From NCBI GenBank assembly GCA_003221825.1, contig QHUE01000185.1, forward strand, positions 1-16,946: a stretch of DNA of 16,946 bases, read 5' to 3'. The DNA comes from Gemmatimonadota bacterium (GTDB lineage: Bacteria; Gemmatimonadota; Gemmatimonadetes; Gemmatimonadales; GWC2-71-9). Below, piece after piece: positions 7,276 to 12,607 of the stretch; within the stretch, counting starts at the first letter, position 1; the number at the start of each line of letters is the position of its first letter. The notes beneath the pieces are model-generated. The model was not told where the DNA came from. It searched no databases and saw nothing but the letters and a program-made list of their open reading frames with translations. Both the position numbers and the translations under genes were made by a program.

Positions 7276-7658
7276 CAGACTTCCATGATCTCCGCTTCTT
7301 TGGCCTTCACCGCCGCGTCGACCCCCTTAAGATGCTCGTCGTGCGTCTTCTGCACTTCCTTCTCGGCGTGCTTCTGGTCGTCGGAGGAGACGTGCTCGGT
7401 CTTCTTGATCCGGTTCATCGTCTCGGTGCGCGCATGACGGATGGCCACGCGGCCTTCTTCGGCGAACTTGTGCACGACTTTGACCAGCTCTTTGCGCCGT
7501 TCTTCGGTCAGCGGCGGAATCGGAATGCGGATGACGTTGCCGTCGTTGGAGGGCGTGAGCCCCAGGTCCGCGCGCTTCACCGCTTCGACCGCCTTATCCA
7601 TGAGCTGCTTGGCGTGCTTGACGTGGTCCGTGAGGTTCGGCGCTGGCGCAGGAGTCAT
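7275..7658 (-). CDS. frr: Ribosome recycling factor with about 60 internal residues missing
   Basis: RRF splits post-termination ribosomes together with EF-G. The product here is 127 residues against about 185 for the family. The N-terminal helix (LMDKAVEAVKR, about 19-29) joins directly to ADLGLTPSNDGNVIRIPIPPLTEERRKEL (30-58), then the rest of the helical bundle and the ending KEAEIMEV. Compared with E. coli RRF, about residues 22 to 82 are absent: the segment with KIRTGRASP and most of domain II. The frame stays open. Arg77 in AIRHAR matches the important Arg132 region. The ATG at 7658 overlaps the pyrH stop in ATGA. The start-to-stop architecture is otherwise normal. A functional product is doubtful; the gap could be a true deletion or an assembly collapse. 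Confidence 0.9.
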   Translation of the reverse strand: MTPAPAPNLTDHVKHAKQLMDKAVEAVKRADLGLTPSNDGNVIRIPIPPLTEERRKELVKVVHKFAEEGRVAIRHARTETMNRIKKTEHVSSDDQKHAEKEVQKTHDEHLKGVDAAVKAKEAEIMEV

Positions 7659-8368
7659 TGGACGATCGTGCCGACGCGCTCTCCGGCCAGGACCCTGGCC
7701 GTCGCGCCGGGCTGGTTGATGTTGAACACCACGATGGGGAGCTTGTTCTCCTTGCACAACCCGAAGGCGTTGGCGTCCATCACCGCATAGCCCTTCACGA
7801 GCGCTTCCTGAAACGTCAGCGTCGGCAAAAACTTGGCTGAGGGGTCCTTCTTGGGATCCGCCGTGTAGACGCCGTCCACGTTGGTGGCCTTGAGGATCAG
7901 CTGCGCCTCCATCTCGAGCGCGCGCAGCACGGCCGCGGTGTCGGTGGAGAAGTACGGGTTGCCGGTGCCGCCCGCGAAGATCACCATCCGGCCCTTGTCG
8001 AGATGCCGCACCGCGCGCCGCCGGATGTACGGCTCCGCCAGCTCTTCCATGCGAATCGCCGTCATGACCCGCGTATCGACGCCCTTTTTCTCCAGGATAT
8101 CCTGCAGCGCGAGGGCGTTGATGACGGTCGCGAGCATTCCCATATAATCGGCGGAGACGCGGTCCATCCCCTGCTCGCTCGCTGCCGTCCCGCGCAGGAT
8201 GTTGCCGCCGCCGATCACGAGACCGAGCTGGACCCCCGTGGCCGCTACGGATTTGAGCTCGTCGGACAGCCGCTCGATGACGGCGAAGTCGATGCCAGAA
8301 GCTCGCCCACCCGCGAACGCCTCCCCCGACAGTTTGAGGAGCGCGCGCTTGTAGGCGAGCGTGGCCAC
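7655..8368 (-). CDS. pyrH: UMP kinase (uridylate kinase)
   Basis: Amino-acid-kinase-fold enzyme that phosphorylates UMP to UDP. 237 complete residues. Phosphate-binding KLSGE (12-16), VIGGGNILRG (51-60), the UMP-contacting FAGGTGNPYFSTDTAA (131-146), KATNVDGVYTADPKKDP, and the late VMDANAFGLCKENKLPIVVFN. The GTG start at 8368 abuts the tsf TAG with no gap; a GGAGG within the last codons of tsf, seven bases before the GTG, supports this start. Its stop overlaps frr in ATGA. The tsf-pyrH-frr order is widely conserved. Confidence 0.97.
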   Translation of the reverse strand: MATLAYKRALLKLSGEAFAGGRASGIDFAVIERLSDELKSVAATGVQLGLVIGGGNILRGTAASEQGMDRVSADYMGMLATVINALALQDILEKKGVDTRVMTAIRMEELAEPYIRRRAVRHLDKGRMVIFAGGTGNPYFSTDTAAVLRALEMEAQLILKATNVDGVYTADPKKDPSAKFLPTLTFQEALVKGYAVMDANAFGLCKENKLPIVVFNINQPGATARVLAGERVGTIVQ

Positions 8369-8974
8369 CTAGTTGCCTCCGAGCTCGAAGCGGGCAAAGC
8401 GGCGGACGCTGATCTTCTCACCGGTCTTGCCCGACAGCGCCTTCACCATGTCGCCGATCGTCGTCTTCCCGTCCTGGGCCGTCTGCTCCAGCAGGACGGT
8501 GTCCTGGTAGAACTTCTTGACCTTGCCCTCGATGATTTTCTCCCTTACGGCGTCGGGCTTCTTCTCCTCGGCGACCTGGGCGCGATACACACGCCGCTCA
8601 CGCTCCAGCGTTTCGGCTGGAATCTCGTCGATGGTCACGGTCAACGGTTTTGCCCACGCGACATGCATGGCAATGTCCTTCGCGAGCTGCTTGAATTCCG
8701 CCGTATTCGCGACGAAGTCGGTCTCCGAGTTGAGCTCGACCATGGTCGCGACTCTGCCGTTGAAGTGGACGTACGTTTCGATTACGCCCTGGCCGGCGGC
8801 GCGTTCGGCGCGCTTCTCGGCGCGCGATGCGTACTTCACGCGCAGCAGCTCTTCGGCCTTGGCTATGTCGCCGCCCGCCTCCTCCAGCGCCTTCTTGCAG
8901 TCCATCATGCCCGCGCCGGTCTTGGCGCGCAGCTCGGCCACCAGTTTTGCGGGAATCTCTTTCACAGTCGTCAT
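8369..8974 (-). CDS. tsf: Elongation factor Ts, short form
   Basis: Guanine-nucleotide exchange factor for EF-Tu. 201 residues, starting MTTVKEIPAK. The N-terminal UBA-like domain (about 1-45) has LRAKTGAGMMDCKKALEE; the core has GRVATMVELNSETDFVANT (73-91), whose TDFVAN strand contacts EF-Tu. The length matches the short EF-Ts type with a single core subdomain (as in Thermus), not the 280-residue E. coli form. A longer frame starting 12 bases upstream exists, but AAAGGA at normal spacing before the ATG at 8974 decides the start. It follows rpsB by 84 bases with a terminator-like hairpin between. Confidence 0.96.
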   Translation of the reverse strand: MTTVKEIPAKLVAELRAKTGAGMMDCKKALEEAGGDIAKAEELLRVKYASRAEKRAERAAGQGVIETYVHFNGRVATMVELNSETDFVANTAEFKQLAKDIAMHVAWAKPLTVTIDEIPAETLERERRVYRAQVAEEKKPDAVREKIIEGKVKKFYQDTVLLEQTAQDGKTTIGDMVKALSGKTGEKISVRRFARFELGGN

Positions 8975-8994
8975 GCGTCCTTTCACTCCCTCAT

Positions 8995-9033
8995 AAAAAC
9001 GCCGCCCTCGCGCCGTGAAGCCCGGGGGCGGCG
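8995..9033 (-). terminator. Attenuator-type intrinsic terminator between rpsB and tsf
   Basis: CGCCGCCC (9000-9007) pairs with GGGCGGCG (9026-9033) as an 8-bp GC stem around an 18-base loop. Reading the minus strand, the stem is followed at once by G and five Ts (8999-8995). This fits a rho-independent terminator for rpsB transcripts. Since tsf has no obvious promoter of its own behind it, partial read-through would set the S2-to-EF-Ts ratio, as described for the E. coli rpsB-tsf operon. Confidence 0.7.
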
Positions 9034-9058
9034 GTCGGTTGTGCAGCTACCAGAGTTG

Positions 9059-9943
9059 TTACGCCTCGCCCCCGCTTACGGGTTCCGCCGGGGTCGGCGT
9101 TTCTTCCGTCTTCATCCGCGCGGCAATCGCCTCGGGCTTGGGCCGCCGCTTGCGCCGCGCCGGCCGCTTCTTGCGGTCGCCATCCACGTCCGCCTCGCCC
9201 GTCTCCGTCGAGTACGTCGTGCCTTCGCCTTCCTCGCCCGTGCCCGCGTCGCGCAGCGGCATTTGGCGGCGCGCTTCGGCGATCACGTCCGAGATCGCGT
9301 TCGTAATCAACGAGACGGCGCGAATCGCGTCGTCGTTCCCGGGGATCGGCACCGTGATCAGATCGGGGTCGGCGTTCGTATCCACGATCGCCACCACCGG
9401 AATCCCGAGCTTGTTGGCCTCGGCAACCGCGATCCGCTCCTTCTTGGCGTCCACCACGAACAGCGCGCCCGGCAGCCGGCCGAGGTTCTTGATCCCCGCG
9501 AGGTTCTTGTCGAGCTTGCCGCGCTCGCGATCGAACAGCAGCTGCTCCTTCTTCGTGTAGTTCGTGAAGTCGCCGTCCGCCGCGCCTTGCTCCAGGTCCT
9601 TGAGCCGCTTGATCTGCTTCTTGATCGTCTGGAAGTTGGTCAGCGTGCCGCCGAGCCAGCGCTCCGTCACGTAGAACGCGCTGCAGCGCTTGGCTTCCGC
9701 TTCCAGAATGCCCTTGAGCTGCTTCTTGGTGCAGACGAACAGCACGCCTTCACCCTTCAACACGACGCCGCGCAACAGCTCCTGCGCCGCATCGAGCTGC
9801 CGCAGAGTCTTCTGCAAATCGATGATGTAGATGCCGGAACGTTCGGCGAAGATGAACCGCCGCATCTTCGGATTCCAGCGGCGGGTCTGATGGCCGAAAT
9901 GCACGCCTGCTTCCAACAATTCCTGCAACTGAGGCTGAGGCAC
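9059..9943 (-). CDS. rpsB: 30S ribosomal protein S2 with basic/acidic C-terminal tail
   Basis: Small-subunit protein needed for mature 30S and S1 binding. 294 residues. N-terminal LLEAGVHFGHQTRRWNPKM, then RFIFAERSGIYIIDLQKTL, VLFVCTKKQ, ERWLGGTLTNFQTIKKQI, LPGALFVVDAKKERIAVAEA, and VDTNADPDLITVPIPGNDDAIRA are the family signatures. The domain ends near residue 238; the last about 55 residues are an extension with acidic GTGEEGEG, basic DRKKRPARRKRRPKPEA, then a Pro/Glu-rich end. The GTG at 9943 has AAAGGGAT upstream. It follows rpsI after a 147-base spacer that holds repeats and a folded leader. Confidence 0.97.
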   Translation of the reverse strand: MPQPQLQELLEAGVHFGHQTRRWNPKMRRFIFAERSGIYIIDLQKTLRQLDAAQELLRGVVLKGEGVLFVCTKKQLKGILEAEAKRCSAFYVTERWLGGTLTNFQTIKKQIKRLKDLEQGAADGDFTNYTKKEQLLFDRERGKLDKNLAGIKNLGRLPGALFVVDAKKERIAVAEANKLGIPVVAIVDTNADPDLITVPIPGNDDAIRAVSLITNAISDVIAEARRQMPLRDAGTGEEGEGTTYSTETGEADVDGDRKKRPARRKRRPKPEAIAARMKTEETPTPAEPVSGGEA

Positions 9944-10043
9944 GCTATCCCTTTCCGTGGGTTGTTTCCGCCGCCGCTCTCACCTTCGGTGCCACCCCGT
10001 GCTGACGGGGACCCAGCAACGAATCAAGCAGCGTGTGAATTTG
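9944..10043 (-). promoter_or_regulatory. Possible structured leader of rpsB
   Basis: Spacer upstream of rpsB. A 6-bp stem with a 4-base loop (CCCCGT 9995-10000, ACGGGG 10005-10010) is followed on the minus strand by GGGTGGCACCG (9997-9987), then a small CACC/GGTG stem. The 11-mer resembles the T-box antiterminator core, but no specifier loop or terminator could be recognised, so a T-box is not claimed. No clear sigma70 promoter was seen. An S2 autoregulatory leader is the more natural guess for this place. Confidence 0.3.
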
Positions 10044-10092
10044 AGGTGTCAGGTGTCAGAACCTGACACCCGGCACCCGGAACCTGGCACCT
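10044..10092 (-). repeat. 7-bp repeat array with internal hairpin after rpsI
   Basis: On the plus strand seven consecutive 7-mers are in register: AGGTGTC twice, then AGAACCT, and four further units of the pattern GRMACCY. They start exactly at the rpsI stop codon. Within the array GGTGTCAGGT (10045-10054) pairs perfectly with ACCTGACACC (10061-10070) over a 6-base loop. No T-run follows, so termination is not obvious; it may stabilise the rpsI 3' end. Confidence 0.7.
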
Positions 10093-10498
10093 ATCTCTTG
10101 CTGAACTGGAACCGCTTCCGCGCGCCCGCGCGGCCCGGCTTCTTGCGCTCCACAGCGCGCGGATCGCGCGTGAGGAGCCCCTGCTCTCTGAGCTTCTTCC
10201 GATGCCGGTCATCCGCCAACACCAGCGCCCGGGCGATCCCCAGACGCATCGCGCCGGCCTGACCGGTGAGCCCACCACCGACGACGCGCGCCTTCACGTC
10301 GAACGCGCCCAGCGTGTCGGTCGCGGTGAACGGCTGCTGAATGTGCGACACGAGCGAGGGCCGGGGGAAATAGTCGCCCAGCGTCCGCCCGTTGATGCTC
10401 CATTTCCCCGATCCCGGGGTCAGATACACGCGCGCGATGCCGAGCTTCCGGCGGCCGATCGCATGCCAGCGCAGCTCCGGTGTGATTCCGCTGCTCAC
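10091..10498 (-). CDS. rpsI: 30S ribosomal protein S9
   Basis: Small-subunit head protein whose C-terminal tail reaches the P-site tRNA. 135 residues: AIGRRKLGIARVYLTPGSGKWSINGR, DYFPRP, VVGGGLTGQAGAMRLGIARAL, DPRAVERKKPGRAGARKRFQFSKR-type end with the invariant SKR terminus. The start is the GTG at 10498, which overlaps the rplM stop in GTGA; a longer open frame upstream is only read-through of the rplM region. The rplM-rpsI pair is conserved in almost all bacteria. Confidence 0.97.
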   Translation of the reverse strand: MSSGITPELRWHAIGRRKLGIARVYLTPGSGKWSINGRTLGDYFPRPSLVSHIQQPFTATDTLGAFDVKARVVGGGLTGQAGAMRLGIARALVLADDRHRKKLREQGLLTRDPRAVERKKPGRAGARKRFQFSKR

Positions 10499-10938
10499 TT
10501 GGCCTCCACCGCAACCAGGGGCGTCGGCTGCTGTGCGGCATGCGGATGTTCCGGACCCGCGTACACCTTCAGCATCTGCTTTACATGCTGGCGCGACAAC
10601 GTCGTCTTCGGCAACATCCCCCACACCGCCTTTTCGATGACCCGCTCGGGGTGTTTCCCGAGCACTTTCTGCACCGGCGTAAACCGCTCGTGACCCATGT
10701 ACCCGGTGTGCCGGAAGTAGCGCTTCTGCTCGACCTTGCGGCCCGTCAGCCGCACTTTCTCGGCGTTGATGACAATCACGAAATCCCCGCCGTTGACGTG
10801 CGGCGTGAACGTCGGTTTATGCTTGCCGCGCAGGATTTGCGCGATGCGGCTCGCAAGCCGGCCGAGCGGCTGTTCCGCCGCGTCGACCAACCACCAGCGA
10901 CGCTCGATGTCCTGCGGCTTCAATGTGTACGTCTTCAC
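10495..10938 (-). CDS. rplM: 50S ribosomal protein L13
   Basis: Early-assembly large-subunit protein. 147 residues: KTYTLKPQDIERRWWLVDA, PLGRLASRIAQILRGKHKP, HVNGGDFVIVINAEKVRLTG, KRYFRHTGYMG, HPERVIEKAVWGMLPK, LKVYAGPEHPHAAQQP. The start is taken at the GTG (10936-10938) because family members begin MKTY; the open frame extends 21 codons further, but that part would overlap the promoter. AAGGG lies close to the GTG and GGGA about 11 bases away, so the ribosome site is unclear. First gene after a good promoter, so it likely leads the ribosomal protein operon. Confidence 0.96.
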   Translation of the reverse strand: MKTYTLKPQDIERRWWLVDAAEQPLGRLASRIAQILRGKHKPTFTPHVNGGDFVIVINAEKVRLTGRKVEQKRYFRHTGYMGHERFTPVQKVLGKHPERVIEKAVWGMLPKTTLSRQHVKQMLKVYAGPEHPHAAQQPTPLVAVEAK

Positions 10939-10971
10939 GCCCTTCGGTATCCCGGAATTTGCGAGACGCGA

Positions 10972-11001
10972 TATATAACCGGGGCTGTAAGGGTGTGTCA
11001 A
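10972..11001 (-). promoter_or_regulatory. Sigma70-like promoter for rplM-rpsI
   Basis: On the minus strand a perfect -35 TTGACA (11001-10996) is followed after 18 bases by TATATA (10977-10972), or after 17 bases by TTATAT. This gives a start about 25 to 30 bases before the rplM GTG. The -35 box contains the TGA stop of the biotin carrier gene, so the promoter is packed directly onto the end of the carboxylase cluster. It is the best promoter match in the window. Confidence 0.75.
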
Positions 11002-11519
11002 CTCGAAGGTTCCGGTACTTTGATCGTGACGAGCGGTGCACCTTTTTCGACGCGCTGACCGGGGCTCACGTGGATTTGTTCGACCACCCCTCGGCTCGAC
11101 GCACGCAGCTCATTCTCCATCTTCATCGCCTCCACAACCACCAAACCCTCGCCAACCTCCACAACCTGGCCTTCACGCACCTCGACCCGGACCACGAGCC
11201 CCGGCATCGGGGCCTTCACGACACCGCCGACCGCGGGCTTGCGTCCCTGCCCCGTGAGCGCCTCGATCTGCTTCGACCGGTCGTCCTGGACCTCGACTTC
11301 CACGCGTTCACCGGCCGCACCGAGGGCCCAGCGCAACGGCTGTCCGTCGAGCGGCTGGCAGGCCACGGTCCAGGAGTCCTTGCCGAGTAAGAGATGAAGG
11401 AGGGGGGTGCCGGGGATCGTGGCCGCGTGCGCTTCGAGGCGCTCGCCGTCGACTATTACCGCACCCCCCTCCACGTCGATCACGTACGTGCGGTTTCTGA
11501 GCGTGACGTGGTACTTCAC
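10998..11519 (-). CDS. Biotin carboxyl carrier protein of an acyl-CoA carboxylase
   Basis: Carries carboxybiotin from the biotin carboxylase to the carboxyltransferase. 173 residues. The C-terminal biotinyl domain (about 98-167) has APMPGLV, then EAMKMENE with Lys133 as the biotinylated residue, and GVVEQIHVSPGQRVEKGAPLVTI. The N-terminal about 95 residues form a small beta-rich part (VTLRNRTYVIDVEGG, WTVACQPLDGQPLRWALG), which resembles the BT-like region found before biotinyl domains in acyl-CoA carboxylase alpha chains. The GTG at 11519 overlaps the methyltransferase stop in GTGA. Works with the two carboxylase genes upstream; likely propionyl-CoA or related substrate, not provable from sequence. 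Confidence 0.92.
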   Translation of the reverse strand: MKYHVTLRNRTYVIDVEGGAVIVDGERLEAHAATIPGTPLLHLLLGKDSWTVACQPLDGQPLRWALGAAGERVEVEVQDDRSKQIEALTGQGRKPAVGGVVKAPMPGLVVRVEVREGQVVEVGEGLVVVEAMKMENELRASSRGVVEQIHVSPGQRVEKGAPLVTIKVPEPSS

Positions 11520-12607
11520 GCCGCCTCCATCACAGCCACGGTCTCCACATGCGCCGTCTGTGGGAACAGATCGAAGGCGCGTACGGCAGTGACTTCATAA
11601 TTGACGTTGAGCCGCTGGAGGTCGCGCGCGAGCGTCGCCGGATCGCAGGAGATGTACACCAGCCTCGGCACAGGCTCGGATGTGAGGCGCAGCGAAACGT
11701 CCCAGTGCAGCCCCGCCTGCGGCGGATTCACGACGACGGCGTGCGGCGGGGGAAGACTCGGCAGGACATCCTCGGCCCGGGCGGCGATGAAGCGCACGGC
11801 CGGCAGGCGGCCGCGTGCCCAGCTCACTGCTTTCTCATCGGCGTCGACACTCACGACATTGGCGCCGCCCGCGACGAGCAACGCGGCCGTGTCGCCGATG
11901 CCGCCGTACAGGTCCCAGACCGTCTGACCGCGCAGGTCGCCGAGCTGTTCGACGGCCCAGCGGCGCGTGAGCATGCCCATTCCCGGATTAGCATCGAGCC
12001 ACGGTTCGCCCGCCGATTCGGCGATGACGTGGCGGCGCTCGTCGCGATCGAGCCGGAGCGTGAGGCGCGTCAACGGCTGCGGCAGCAGCGCGAGCCGGCC
12101 CCGCAGCTCTCGCCAGAGCGCCATGAGCCGAAAATCGGTGATGTGACAATCGGCGAGCGGAAAGACGAAGTTGGGCCGATCGTACGGATGAAGCCCGACC
12201 GTCGTTTTCACCGCCATGGAGATCTTGGATCGGTACCGCCATTCCTCGAGCGCCTCGACGACCTCGGGATCTTCGACCTTCAGCTTTCCAATCCTCCGCA
12301 ACGAATCGCCGACCAGCATGCGTTTCGCCTTGAGCTGCTCGTCGTAGGCGAGGTGCTGCAGCTGGCAGCCGCCGCAATGGTCGTGCACGTAGTGGGGACA
12401 GGGCGGCGCGACACGGCCCGCCCCCGCTTCCGCAATCTCACCCACCTCGGCGCGAGCAAAGTTGCGGTGCCGTTGCAGCGACTCGGGGCGCAGCCGGATC
12501 CTGTCGCCCGGCACGGTGCGCGGCACGAACACCACCCGGCCATCGCTCAACCGTCCGACGCCATCTCCACCTACCGCGATGCCCGTGATCGTCACGAGAT
12601 CCGTCAC
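11516..12607 (-). CDS. TrmA/RlmD-family RNA 5-methyluridine methyltransferase
   Basis: SAM-dependent methylation of uridine C5 in rRNA or tRNA. 363 residues. N-terminal TRAM-like domain (about 1-60), Fe-S cysteines Cys70, Cys78, Cys81 in CPHYVHDHCGGCQLQH and Cys154 in ADCHI, SAM motif DLYGGIGD (232-239), catalytic Cys321 in YISCDPATLARDL, and Glu355 in AHVET as probable base. Shorter than the usual 430 to 450 residues, mainly in the middle domain. Motif IV reads NPPQAG where many relatives have DPPRxG. The GTG at 12607 overlaps the accC stop in GTGA and the gene is coupled to the carrier gene. Its place inside a carboxylase cluster is odd. Target site (for example 23S U1939-like) cannot be told. 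Confidence 0.92.
   Translation of the reverse strand: MTDLVTITGIAVGGDGVGRLSDGRVVFVPRTVPGDRIRLRPESLQRHRNFARAEVGEIAEAGAGRVAPPCPHYVHDHCGGCQLQHLAYDEQLKAKRMLVGDSLRRIGKLKVEDPEVVEALEEWRYRSKISMAVKTTVGLHPYDRPNFVFPLADCHITDFRLMALWRELRGRLALLPQPLTRLTLRLDRDERRHVIAESAGEPWLDANPGMGMLTRRWAVEQLGDLRGQTVWDLYGGIGDTAALLVAGGANVVSVDADEKAVSWARGRLPAVRFIAARAEDVLPSLPPPHAVVVNPPQAGLHWDVSLRLTSEPVPRLVYISCDPATLARDLQRLNVNYEVTAVRAFDLFPQTAHVETVAVMEAA

Noticed and set aside
8975..8986. Upstream ATG (8986) as the tsf start
   Set aside because: The AAAGGA ribosome site lies inside that extension, directly before the ATG at 8974, and family members begin near that Met.
9987..10010. True T-box riboswitch before rpsB
   Set aside because: Only the short core-like 11-mer is present; no specifier stem, no terminator alternative and no tRNA-linked gene downstream.
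8003..10066. 687-codon plus-strand open frame
   Set aside because: It lies antisense to pyrH, tsf and rpsB, with Arg/His/Leu-rich composition typical of the complement of GC-rich genes and no recognisable domain.
10044..10092. CRISPR-like repeat array
   Set aside because: Units are 7 bases with no spacers and degenerate; no cas genes in the window.
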